From JAWWBL01 sp033720975 (GTDB lineage: Bacteria; Actinomycetota; Acidimicrobiia; Spongiisociales; ZC4RG35), in contig JAWWBL010000016.1 of the NCBI GenBank assembly GCA_033720975.1, positions 1 to 26,255 on the forward strand: DNA of 26,255 nucleotides. The letters run 5' to 3'. Made by a program: the position numbers and the translations under genes. Below the pieces are notes generated by a model. The model ran no database searches. It had not been told where the DNA came from and saw nothing but the letters and a program-made list of their open reading frames with translations. Below are positions 16,946 through 24,815 of the stretch, one piece after another (the stretch's first letter is position 1; the number at the start of each line of letters is the position of its first letter).

Positions 16946-18229
16946 ATGGGAGATGTAGTCCTACGACGAGGAGAAGACGAGCTGACCCTGCCCGCCCATG
17001 TGGGAACCGAGGGTGAGACAGGCGTCGACATTGGCGCGCTTCGCTCGACGCTTGGGCTGGTGACCTTGGACCGAGGATTCGGCAACACGGCCGAGAGTGT
17101 GTCGCAAGTCACCTACATAAACGGGGAAGAAGGGATTCTCCGGTACCGGGGCTATCCGATCGAGCAACTCGCCGAGCACGCGACCTTCCTCGAGGTCGCC
17201 TATCTGCTGCAATACGGCGAGCTCCCGACGAAGCCGGAACTGGACGAGTACGTCGAGTCGATCACCCAGCACACGCTCCTCCGCGAGGATGTGAAGCACC
17301 TGTTCGAGGCATTCCCTCACTCTGCCCACCCGATGCAGATTCTCGCCTCGGCCGTCTCGGCCTTGGCCACCTACTACCCCGACGCCCTCGACCCTCTCGA
17401 CGAGGAGTCCGTCGATATCAGCTCGCGGCGCCTGATCGCGAAAACGCCCACGATGATCGCCTGGTCGTACAAGTACCTTGTGCATCAGCCGTACGTCTAC
17501 CCCGACAACGAGCTCGACTATTCGTCGAACTTCCTGAAGATGATGTTCTCGGTCCCAGCGGAGGCGTACATCGCAGACCCGGTCGTTGCGAAGGCACTCA
17601 ACATGCTGCTCATCCTTCATGCCGACCACGGTCAGAACTGCTCTTCGTCGGCGGTGAGGCTGGTCGGGTCAGGTCATGCCAACATCTTCTCGTCCATATC
17701 CGCCGGAATTCATGCCCTGTCCGGACCCCTCCATGGTGGGGCCAACCAGGCTGTGCTCGAGATGCTCGACGAGATCGTGGCCGGCGGAGACGACCTGGAA
17801 GTCGTAGTGAAGAGGGCGAAGGACAAGAACGATCCATTCCGCCTCATGGGGTTCGGCCATCGGGTGTACAAGAACTTCGACCCGAGGGCGAGAATCATCA
17901 AGAAGGCCGCCGAACAGGTGTTGGAGAAGCTGGGAGTCGACGACCCGCTGCTCGACCTCGCCATGCAGCTCGAGGAAGTGGCGTTGTCCGACGATTACTT
18001 CGTGGAGCGGAAGCTCTACCCGAACGTGGACTTCTACTCGGGCATCATTTACCGGGCGATGGGCTTCCCTGTGGACATGTTCACGGTGCTGTTCGCCTTG
18101 GGGAGACTTCCAGGTTGGATCGCCCAGTTCCGGGAGCTCTCCGCAGACCCGCAGGCACGCATCTTTCGGCCCCGCCAGGTATATACCGGCCCCTCCACTC
18201 GCGACTACACCCCGTTGGACGAGCGCTGA
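16946..18229 (+). CDS. gltA: Citrate synthase
   Basis: Condenses acetyl-CoA and oxaloacetate into citrate, the entry to the TCA cycle. The 427-residue protein has its active-site residues at almost the same numbers as the E. coli hexameric enzyme: H228 in LHADHGQN, H263 in GPLHGGAN, H305 in GFGHRVYK and D362 in NVDFYSG. Numbering, length and an N-terminal beta domain place it in the type II, possibly NADH-sensitive, group. It begins ten bases after the EF-G-like gene, so the pair is probably co-transcribed. A 102-base gap to a convergent gene follows. Confidence 0.98.
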   Translation: MGDVVLRRGEDELTLPAHVGTEGETGVDIGALRSTLGLVTLDRGFGNTAESVSQVTYINGEEGILRYRGYPIEQLAEHATFLEVAYLLQYGELPTKPELDEYVESITQHTLLREDVKHLFEAFPHSAHPMQILASAVSALATYYPDALDPLDEESVDISSRRLIAKTPTMIAWSYKYLVHQPYVYPDNELDYSSNFLKMMFSVPAEAYIADPVVAKALNMLLILHADHGQNCSSSAVRLVGSGHANIFSSISAGIHALSGPLHGGANQAVLEMLDEIVAGGDDLEVVVKRAKDKNDPFRLMGFGHRVYKNFDPRARIIKKAAEQVLEKLGVDDPLLDLAMQLEEVALSDDYFVERKLYPNVDFYSGIIYRAMGFPVDMFTVLFALGRLPGWIAQFRELSADPQARIFRPRQVYTGPSTRDYTPLDER

Positions 18230-18331
18230 CTTCCTAGGATCGCCGCGTGGAACCGCGCGCTCCTCTCGACTGGGCTGCACAGCGTCGGTCCGAGCCACAC
18301 GCAATGCAGCGCAAACGAGCCCGGACCCTCG

Positions 18332-18817
18332 CTACACCGGGTCGATTGCCTCCACAAAGGGGGGCTCGACGACGTCTCTCGATACCGCGTCGATCACGAC
18401 CAGCGCCCTCTTATCCGGAGGCTCCAAAGCCGAGTAGAGGACGACCGCCCACCGTGGACGGGACCGCCACCCGTGGAACCTCACGGCCGCGGAGGCGTGG
18501 CCGACTGGAAACTCAACGGCCGCGGCCGCGACCCTCAAAGCCTCGTGCTCGTCGACCTCGAGAGGCCATGCCGAGGCGAATTGCCATGCTGCAATCAGGC
18601 CGAACCCGATAGCGACGGTCCAACCGTCGGCAATCGTCAGCGCTGCGATCAACCCCAGGGCAAGCGAGACCCAACCAGCGAGACGGCGACGCTCCGGTGA
18701 GGGAAACCTGTAGACGCCTACGACGTTTGCGTCTAACTCCTCCTCGATCGCTACGGAATCCGCCAGCTCCCGGTCGATGTGGATCCCTTCGCGATCGACC
18801 CTCCGCTCCTCGCTCAT
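18332..18817 (-). CDS. Unknown membrane protein coupled to thrS
   Basis: I do not recognise this family. It is 161 residues: an acidic N-terminus (1-40), two closely spaced hydrophobic helices (about 46-63 and 66-85) forming a hairpin, then a soluble domain of about 75 residues that looks alternating alpha/beta (VRFHGWRSRPRWAVVLYSA, RALVVIDAVS). No signal peptide or metal motif is seen. The ATG overlaps the thrS stop as ATGA, strong evidence that it is a real, translated gene. In many Actinobacteria a HIT-domain gene occupies this place after thrS; this protein is not HIT (no HxHxH). Confidence 0.75.
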   Translation of the reverse strand: MSEERRVDREGIHIDRELADSVAIEEELDANVVGVYRFPSPERRRLAGWVSLALGLIAALTIADGWTVAIGFGLIAAWQFASAWPLEVDEHEALRVAAAAVEFPVGHASAAVRFHGWRSRPRWAVVLYSALEPPDKRALVVIDAVSRDVVEPPFVEAIDPV

Positions 18818-20748
18818 TCTGACGGGACTCGTGCCATCTCGACCAGCCGGTTGGTCGCTTCGATCAGCGGCACTCCCCTGGTGTCTGACTCCTCGCCATA
18901 CAGCCTCAGTCCGACTGTGCCGTCTGCCACGTCGTCGTCGCCGACCACTATGACCGCAGGATGCTTCTGGGTTAGGGCCAGCCGAATCTTGTCGCCCACG
19001 GTCTCACTCGACCGGTCGACCTCGGCGCGGAGACCGGCATCGGTCAGCCTCGCCTTAACCTGCTCGGCGTATTCCTCGTGCCTGTCTGCCACGGGAATGA
19101 TCGACACCTGTACCGGCGCCAACCACATCGGAAAGGCGCCCGCGTAATGCTCGACCAGGACTCCGGTGAATCGCTCGATGGAGCCGGCCTTGGCGCAGTG
19201 GATCATGTACGGGCGCTCCATGACGTTCCCCGGCGCCGCGTATTCGAGCTCGAAGCGCTCAGGCAGGGTGAAATCCAACTGGATCGTCGACAGTTGCCAT
19301 CGCCTGCCGATGGCATCCTTCACATGAACGTCGATCTTGGGCCCGTAGAAAGCACCCTCTCCTTCAGCGACCCGATAAGGAATACCCGACTCCTCCAAGG
19401 TCTCCGCCAGGTAACGCTGACTGATCTCCCAGCGCTCCGCCTCCCCGACCGACTTGTCGGGTTTGGTGCTGAGATCAGCTTCGAACTCGGTGAAGCCAAA
19501 GTCCTGCAGCCAGGTGAGTACGAAGTCGAGATGGTGCTTCAACTCGCTCTTAAGTTGGTCCTCGGTGCAGAAGGTGTGGGAATCGTCCTGGGTGAAGCCC
19601 CGAGCTCTCAGCAAGCCCTGGACGACCCCTGACTTCTCGTACCGATAGACACCACCCAACTCCCCGAGGCGCATCGGAAGATCCCGATACGACCGACCCT
19701 GGCTCCTGTAGATGAGCACGTGCCCTGGACAGTTCATTGGTTTCACGCGGTACTCGGGGTCGTCTCCGTGCTGCATGCCGGCGTACATGTTCTCCGCGAA
19801 ATAGTCGAGGTGACCCGAGGTCTGCCAGAGGTCTGACTTGGCCAGGTGTGGCGAGAAGACAAAGTCGAACCCGAACCTCTCGTGGAGAGTTCTGCTGTGG
19901 TCCTCCATGATCTTTCGCAACATTCCACCCTTCGGATGCCACACGGCGAGCCCGGAGCCAAGCTCTGGTGGGAACGAGTAGAGGTCCAACTCTGGACCCA
20001 GGCGCCGGTGATCACGGCGCTGCGCCTCCTCGAGCCTCTCCAGATAGGCGTCGAGATCCTTCTTGGAGGGCCAGGCGGTGCCGTAGATCCGCTGCAGCTG
20101 CTCGCGATCCTCGTCGCCCCTCCAATAGGCGCCGGCGACTCGAAGCAGCTTCACGGCCGGTATCCGACCAGTTGACGGCAGGTGGGGACCACGGCAGAGG
20201 TCGATGAACTCCCTGTTCCGGTAGGCCGTGACCGCCCCATCGGCAGAGACCTCGGTGCGATCCACGTTCTCGATTATCTCGACTTTGAACTTGTGATCGC
20301 TGAAAACCTCGAGCGCGGCGTCTCTGCTCATCTCCACCCTCTCGAATGGCTGATTCTCGGCGATGATCTCGCCCATACGAGCCTCTATCGCCCGAACGTC
20401 CTCGGATGTGAACGGCTGGTCGACCTCGAAGTCGTAATAGAAGCCATCCTCGATGGGAGGCCCGATGGCGAAGGTTGCTTCTGGGAACAGGCTCAGCACC
20501 GCTTGGGCCAGCACATGGGCCGCGGAATGGCGCAGTATGTGGAGGCCCTCATCGCCATCGAGAGTGATCACGGCGAACTCACCGCTCTCGGTGATCGGTG
20601 TGGTCAGATCGAGCAGGCGGTCCCCGACTCGTGCGGCTATCGCGGCCTTGGCAAGCCTTGGTCCGATTGACTCGGCGACCTCGAACGGGGTAACACCGTC
20701 GGGATGCTGGACGACCTTTCCGTCGGGATATGTCAGCTCTATCGGCAC
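18814..20748 (-). CDS. thrS: Threonyl-tRNA synthetase
   Basis: Charges tRNA-Thr. The start is taken as GTG 20748, giving PIELTYPDGKVV, the usual TGS N-terminus, and 644 residues; the open frame to 20853 would overlap the divergent gene. The order is TGS (about 1-60), editing domain with HSAAH (H74, H78) and C185/H189 in CRGPH, catalytic core with zinc ligands C340 (MNCPGH) and H391 (DDSH), motif 2 with GGVYRYEKSG, motif 3 GSIERF, and the anticodon-binding domain. One oddity: the stretch before motif 3 reads MIHCAKAGSIERF, while most ThrRS have IHRA at this point. Class, length and zinc sites are otherwise normal. Confidence 0.97.
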   Translation of the reverse strand: MPIELTYPDGKVVQHPDGVTPFEVAESIGPRLAKAAIAARVGDRLLDLTTPITESGEFAVITLDGDEGLHILRHSAAHVLAQAVLSLFPEATFAIGPPIEDGFYYDFEVDQPFTSEDVRAIEARMGEIIAENQPFERVEMSRDAALEVFSDHKFKVEIIENVDRTEVSADGAVTAYRNREFIDLCRGPHLPSTGRIPAVKLLRVAGAYWRGDEDREQLQRIYGTAWPSKKDLDAYLERLEEAQRRDHRRLGPELDLYSFPPELGSGLAVWHPKGGMLRKIMEDHSRTLHERFGFDFVFSPHLAKSDLWQTSGHLDYFAENMYAGMQHGDDPEYRVKPMNCPGHVLIYRSQGRSYRDLPMRLGELGGVYRYEKSGVVQGLLRARGFTQDDSHTFCTEDQLKSELKHHLDFVLTWLQDFGFTEFEADLSTKPDKSVGEAERWEISQRYLAETLEESGIPYRVAEGEGAFYGPKIDVHVKDAIGRRWQLSTIQLDFTLPERFELEYAAPGNVMERPYMIHCAKAGSIERFTGVLVEHYAGAFPMWLAPVQVSIIPVADRHEEYAEQVKARLTDAGLRAEVDRSSETVGDKIRLALTQKHPAVIVVGDDDVADGTVGLRLYGEESDTRGVPLIEATNRLVEMARVPSE

Positions 20749-20833
20749 CGTATTTCTCGCTAGCCTGGGCACGGCAGGGTAATTCGGCGACGACCCATAG
20801 TCGTCGGCACATCGAGAAGGGGACAGATCGCTA
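20749..20833. promoter_or_regulatory. Divergent intergenic region, thrS and kinase-fold gene
   Basis: These 85 bases must hold both promoters. For thrS, TAGCGA ends eight bases before the GTG, which would give a leaderless message. For the plus-strand gene, CATAGT near 20796 could be a -10, and AGAAGGGGA near 20814-20822 could act as its ribosome site. No -35 is convincing for either. The space is too short for a T-box leader, and no T-box motif is visible. Confidence 0.3.
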
Positions 20834-21664
20834 ATGACGGCAAGGGGACTCATCGAGAGCCTCTATCCCAATGCCAGGATCCGCGAGCTCGTCGCGGGCG
20901 CAAACCAGGTTTTCAGGGTGGCGGAACACGACGGTGCCACGTCGATCATCAAGGTTTATCCGGTGGCTTCACGGGCGAAGCGCGAGCGCAGGGCCCTCGA
21001 AGCGTTGGCCGGCACCGAGGGTGTGCCCGCAATTCAGAACCACGGCGTCGACGGCGAGACTGCCTGGCTGAAGATGACCGACGCGGGGTCGTGGAACCTT
21101 TCCACTCTGCCCAAAAACCTGAAAGTCATCGAGGCAGCAGGCCGGACGTTGAGAAAAGTTCACGGCGTCGACGCAGAGATCACCAACCTCGCAGCGGGGA
21201 TTGACCACGAGTACGTCGACAACCACTACCGCTCAACGGTTCAGAGGCTCAACCGATTTCGTCGGAGGTTCAGGTTGGATCAAAGCCTCTTCGACCACGC
21301 CATCGAGCTCGACCCGCCGCTGGCCACAGAACCCGTCACGGCACACACGCGGCCCTTGCCGTCGAAGTTCGTGGTGCACGAGTCCGGCGCGGTGACACTC
21401 GTCGATTGGGAGTGGGCCACCCTCGCTCCACCGGAGTGGGACCTGACCCTTGCGGTCTGGCAGTTGGCTTCGACTTTGGGAGAAGGCGCCGCCGCCGCGT
21501 TTCGCGAAGGATATGGAGCCGAGCTGCCCGAGAGCAGGTACCGCTCATGGGTCGCCTATCACGCTGCGATGATGATGCTGGAGGCAGCCGAGCTCCGTGA
21601 CGGTCGCCTCGGCGATCTCGAATACCTGGTGCACGACTTCACCGACGCCGTGCTTGGCTCCTGA
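20834..21664 (+). CDS. APH-fold kinase-like protein with degenerate catalytic loop
   Basis: A 276-residue member of the aminoglycoside phosphotransferase/choline kinase fold. Kept features are the lysine of the N-lobe (SIIKVY, K40), acidic residues in the following helix (KRERRALEAL), the metal-binding DWEWA with D191 (DFG equivalent), and PPEWDL with D203. The catalytic loop, normally HGDLHPGN, reads HTRPLPSK at 171-178: the catalytic Asp is Arg173 and the metal-binding Asn is Lys178. It is therefore probably a pseudokinase, or an enzyme with a changed mechanism. Nothing marks it as an antibiotic resistance gene. It is transcribed divergently from thrS and followed by a small hairpin. Confidence 0.82.
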   Translation: MTARGLIESLYPNARIRELVAGANQVFRVAEHDGATSIIKVYPVASRAKRERRALEALAGTEGVPAIQNHGVDGETAWLKMTDAGSWNLSTLPKNLKVIEAAGRTLRKVHGVDAEITNLAAGIDHEYVDNHYRSTVQRLNRFRRRFRLDQSLFDHAIELDPPLATEPVTAHTRPLPSKFVVHESGAVTLVDWEWATLAPPEWDLTLAVWQLASTLGEGAAAAFREGYGAELPESRYRSWVAYHAAMMMLEAAELRDGRLGDLEYLVHDFTDAVLGS

Positions 21665-21670
21665 ACGGCC

Positions 21671-21685
21671 AAATCCGCGGGATTT
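21671..21685 (+). terminator. Short hairpin after the kinase-like gene
   Basis: AAATCC-GCG-GGATTT forms a six-base-pair stem with a three-base loop starting seven bases after the stop codon, followed by TCCCTTT. The stem is half A-T and the U tract is interrupted, so it is at best a weak intrinsic terminator. Confidence 0.35.
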
Positions 21686-21733
21686 TCCCTTTGCCCACTT
21701 AGCATTTTCCGTGCTTCGGCAAGGAGGACGGAC

Positions 21734-21943
21734 GTGTTTGAGGTTTTGGTCGCCGCGACAGCCACGACGGGGCTGTTTGCAATCGCCAAGGGAATCCGGG
21801 GCAACCAGACGTTCAGAACCAACCCCCGCATCACCATTTCGACTCGGGACGAGCGTGGCGACGATCTGCCCTGTCCGTGGTGCTACGCCCCCACGGAAGA
21901 GACCGACGCCAGCTGTGGAGGCTGCGGCCGAGCGTTCGGCTGA
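21734..21943 (+). CDS. Small membrane-anchored zinc-ribbon protein
   Basis: A 69-residue protein of unknown function. Residues 3-19 (EVLVAATATTGLFAIAK) can form one short membrane helix, then comes a basic linker, then a zinc ribbon with CPWC (C47, C50) and CGGC (C61, C64), spacing C-x2-C-x10-C-x2-C. The GTG start has AAGGAGG six bases upstream, the best ribosome site in this part of the window, which supports it as a real gene. The four-cysteine knuckle suggests zinc binding near the membrane, perhaps a protein-protein adaptor. Confidence 0.8.
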   Translation: MFEVLVAATATTGLFAIAKGIRGNQTFRTNPRITISTRDERGDDLPCPWCYAPTEETDASCGGCGRAFG

Positions 21944-21997
21944 CGCCCGACTCACCCATCTCCCGAAACAACGGCGGACGGTTCTAACGTTGGAGCC

Positions 21998-22978
21998 GTG
22001 AGCAGGGTAGGACTGGTTCTGGGCGGGGGTGGCATAACCGGCGCGGCCTACGAGATGGCGGCCCTCATGGCCCTCCAGCTGGCTACTGGATGGGACCCCA
22101 ACAACGCCGAGGTAGTCGTCGGAACCTCCTCAGGCGCTTTCGTCACCGCCCTCGTGCGCCACGACGCGCTCACTCTCGACTCCATGGTCTTGGCTCATGA
22201 CGATCGCGAAGACGTAACGGAGCGGATCCGATCCCACGTCTTCACCAAGGGCCCGAGGGGCAAGGTGTCCCGCTGGGTCCGACACGGCTTGGTTCCAGGT
22301 GTCAGAAGCCCCGGGTTGACGATGTTCCTCGGGTCTCCCGCCCCCTATCACGCCCTAGGAATCGGAGAATGGGTGACCACGCACATCGGTCCCGAAGCAG
22401 CGACATCCTGGCCCGATCGTCCGACGGCCATAGTCGCTCACGACCTCGCAGAGTCGCAGCGGACCGCATTCGGCACGAGCGGGGCGCCCGAAGTCGGGCT
22501 CTCCGAAGCGGTGGCAGCCTCCTCTGCGATTCCGCTTCTGTTCCGCCCCTTCGAGATAGACGGTCGGCTGTACGTCGACGGTGGAGTGTCATCAGGGACA
22601 CATGCGGATCTCGTTCTAGGCGCCGATCAGCCCCTCGATCTCGTCCTCGTGCTCGCTCCCCTCGCTGCGGACGTCCAGAGAAAACGGGCACGGCTCCACG
22701 AGAAACTCTTCGACCGAGTGGGAACCAAGGCACTTCAAGAAGAGCTCGCCTTGATCCGATCGGCGTGGCCGGACTCCGATGTTCTGGTTCTCACCCCATC
22801 CCCATCGGTGCAGAACGCCTCACGTCCCAATCCCATGGATGCCTCCAAGGCCGTGGCGACTTTCATGCGCACCCTGATCGCCATGAAGAGGACGCTGGCG
22901 AGGCCCGATATTTGGGGGAGACTGGAAGATCACCTCTTCGACGAACAGGTGATCATGGACCGCACGGGCACCGGCTAA
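21998..22978 (+). CDS. Patatin-like phospholipase
   Basis: A 326-residue lipid acyl hydrolase of the RssA/patatin type. It has the oxyanion hole GGGGITG at 9-15, nucleophile S44 in GTSSG at 42-46, and the dyad aspartate D194 in DGG at 194-196, all complete. No signal peptide or transmembrane helix is present, so it is cytoplasmic or peripheral. The GTG start lies eight bases after TAACGT, a possible -10, and has no spaced Shine-Dalgarno sequence, so a leaderless message is possible. Its TAA overlaps the stop codon of the convergent DUF368 gene. The substrate lipid is unknown. Confidence 0.93.
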   Translation: MSRVGLVLGGGGITGAAYEMAALMALQLATGWDPNNAEVVVGTSSGAFVTALVRHDALTLDSMVLAHDDREDVTERIRSHVFTKGPRGKVSRWVRHGLVPGVRSPGLTMFLGSPAPYHALGIGEWVTTHIGPEAATSWPDRPTAIVAHDLAESQRTAFGTSGAPEVGLSEAVAASSAIPLLFRPFEIDGRLYVDGGVSSGTHADLVLGADQPLDLVLVLAPLAADVQRKRARLHEKLFDRVGTKALQEELALIRSAWPDSDVLVLTPSPSVQNASRPNPMDASKAVATFMRTLIAMKRTLARPDIWGRLEDHLFDEQVIMDRTGTG

Positions 22979-23883
22979 GCCGTATCCGGGGCGAGCCTGG
23001 CAATCAGCCACACGATCGATGCGCCAACGGCGGCGGCTACCACAACAGCCGCCAGGTCGGCGCCCGGTGGGGCAAGTTCGGAGCCGGCCACCCCATCCGG
23101 CCATGGCCACAGAACCCTCACCGATCCCGCCATCAGGCCCACCAGCCCCGCCATCACGTCGTCGTGATGATGCTCGAGCGCCCAGTGGAGGGCTTGAGAG
23201 AACAAGGAGAGACCGATGACCGCACCAGCAACAAAAACCGCGATGACCGCGAGGTCCCGGTCCGCCACTGCACCGATCACCGGGCCATACATCCCGATCA
23301 TCACCAGGATCAGTGATCCTGAGATTCCGGGGAGGATCATGGCGCATACCGCCAATGCGCCAGCTCCGGCAAAGAACAGAAGTGCCGGGCTCTGGATGAA
23401 CCCGGAATCGCCAATGCCCAGGATGACAAACAGACCCAAAGCGACAGCCGCGGCGATCAGCCAATGCCGGGCATCGGGGCTGCGGACCCGACGCCATGCC
23501 ACAACAACAGACAAGACCACCAGCCCCAAGAACAGACCGGCCATGACGGTTGGCCTGACCTCGAGTTGATGTTCTATCAGGCCTGCCAAACCGACGACGG
23601 CCGCGATGATACCAAGCAATAGCGGAACTACAAGACGCCACTCGACCTGGCGGAGGTGCTCCCGCACCGAGGCCCCCTCGATCTTGACCAGAGCCCCTAG
23701 CGCAGAGCTCGCCTCGCGCACAGATCGAACCAAGCGCTCATAGATACCAACAACCAATGCGATCGTGCCCCCGGAGACTCCGGGGACCAGGTCGGCTGTT
23801 CCCATCAAGAAACCGCTGATGAAGGTGCGGATCAGTTCGATGAACCGAGTATTGCTAGGAGCGGGTCCGGCGCCAAGGATCAG
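22975..23883 (-). CDS. DUF368 membrane protein, probable undecaprenyl-phosphate translocase
   Basis: Polytopic membrane protein with the family signature GTADLVPGVSGGTIALVVGIYERL near its N-terminus, a second related motif LPGISGSLILVMIGMYGPV in the second half, and eight or more hydrophobic helices. DUF368 proteins (PopT) were shown to recycle undecaprenyl phosphate across the membrane for cell-wall synthesis. The start is unclear: an open frame extends to 24084 inside the dehydratase gene, but between GTG 24024 and TTG 23808 there is no ATG, GTG or TTG. I place it at CTG 23883, which overlaps the dehydratase stop (CTGA) and yields 302 residues, the normal length. ATG 23805 would cut the conserved first helix. 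Confidence 0.85.
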   Translation of the reverse strand: MILGAGPAPSNTRFIELIRTFISGFLMGTADLVPGVSGGTIALVVGIYERLVRSVREASSALGALVKIEGASVREHLRQVEWRLVVPLLLGIIAAVVGLAGLIEHQLEVRPTVMAGLFLGLVVLSVVVAWRRVRSPDARHWLIAAAVALGLFVILGIGDSGFIQSPALLFFAGAGALAVCAMILPGISGSLILVMIGMYGPVIGAVADRDLAVIAVFVAGAVIGLSLFSQALHWALEHHHDDVMAGLVGLMAGSVRVLWPWPDGVAGSELAPPGADLAAVVVAAAVGASIVWLIARLAPDTA

Positions 23884-24815
23884 ATCACCGTCGCCGGGTC
23901 GACATTCGCGCCCGAGATGAGGGCCACGACTTTCGAGCCGGCGGATGGCCGGTATGCCCCTGTGGTGAGCGCGGCGATGGTCGCTGCCGCTGCCGGCTCG
24001 ACGGCCAACCTCAGTTCGGACCACAGCCAGGACTGAGCCTTCAGGATGTCGTCGTCTGAGACCAGCACGGATTGATCTATCCAACGGCGAGCGGCCCAGG
24101 CGTGGTTTCCGATCACCTCCGTCGACAGTGATGAGGAGGCAACTCCACTGTTCTCAACCCTCACCCGGTGTCCGGCGTCGATAGCCGCGTTGAAGCTGCG
24201 ACACGTCTCGGGCTCAACCGCGATGACGGCCGCGTCGTCCCTGACCCAATTTGCGACGCCTGCAATGAGCCCGCCCCCACCTACTGCCACGACGATCGCG
24301 CCAGGATTGACTGCTTGATCCATGATCTCCATCCCCGCCGTGCCCTGCCCGGCTACCACTTCGGGCTGGTCATAGGCGTGCGCCACGAAGACGTCATTGT
24401 CGGCAACCCACTCCTCACACGCGGCCAACGCTTGGTCGTAGTACCCGGGAACGACACGGACATCCGCATCGTGGGCACGGATCCGCTCGATCTTCTCCTC
24501 AGGGGAGTTGCCGGGGACGAAGATGGTGGCGCGATGGCCGAGAACCTTGGCCGCGTAAGCGATGGCAGAGCCAAAGTTCCCTCCAGAGGCGGCCGCTACT
24601 CCCGAGGTCGGGATCGTGGCCGCGGTCAACACGGCGAACGCTCCCCGCGCCTTGAAAGAGCCGGTGGGCTGGAGTTGGTCCAGCTTGAGAGAGAGCGAGA
24701 ACCCGGAAGCTAGAGCGTCGCCCAGATCGATCAGGGGCGTACGCCGAACATGCCAGGATATGCGTTTCGATGCCTCGAGGATCTCTTGTTTGGGGACTTC
24801 GAGGCTATCGGTCAA
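23880..24815 (-). CDS. PLP-dependent threonine/serine dehydratase
   Basis: Fold type II PLP enzyme predicted to deaminate threonine to 2-oxobutyrate or serine to pyruvate. In 311 residues it has the Schiff-base lysine K55 in TGSFKARGA, the substrate loop SGGNFG (more often SAGNHA or SSGNHG), and the phosphate-binding GGGGLIAG. It lacks the C-terminal regulatory ACT domain of biosynthetic IlvA, so it is probably catabolic or a racemase-like relative. The start ATG overlaps the upstream tail-anchored protein gene as ATGA, and its end overlaps the inferred DUF368 start, so all are translationally linked. Assignment to threonine rather than serine or another amino acid is not possible from the sequence. 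Confidence 0.92.
   Translation of the reverse strand: MTDSLEVPKQEILEASKRISWHVRRTPLIDLGDALASGFSLSLKLDQLQPTGSFKARGAFAVLTAATIPTSGVAAASGGNFGSAIAYAAKVLGHRATIFVPGNSPEEKIERIRAHDADVRVVPGYYDQALAACEEWVADNDVFVAHAYDQPEVVAGQGTAGMEIMDQAVNPGAIVVAVGGGGLIAGVANWVRDDAAVIAVEPETCRSFNAAIDAGHRVRVENSGVASSSLSTEVIGNHAWAARRWIDQSVLVSDDDILKAQSWLWSELRLAVEPAAAATIAALTTGAYRPSAGSKVVALISGANVDPATVI

Noticed and set aside
18287..18327. Possible terminator hairpin between citrate synthase and the 161-residue gene (GGTCCG ... CGGACC)
   Set aside because: Only six base pairs around a loop of about 29 bases with no U tract on either strand.
18247..18612. Plus-strand Arg/Pro-rich frame after citrate synthase
   Set aside because: Low-complexity composition typical of a wrong frame in GC-rich DNA; it overlaps the minus-strand gene that is coupled to thrS.
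20749..20833. T-box riboswitch before thrS
   Set aside because: The leader space is under 90 bases and shared with a divergent promoter; no T-box core motif or terminator pair is present.
20749..20853. N-terminal extension of thrS by 35 residues
   Set aside because: It does not resemble the TGS domain and would overlap the divergent gene and its promoter.
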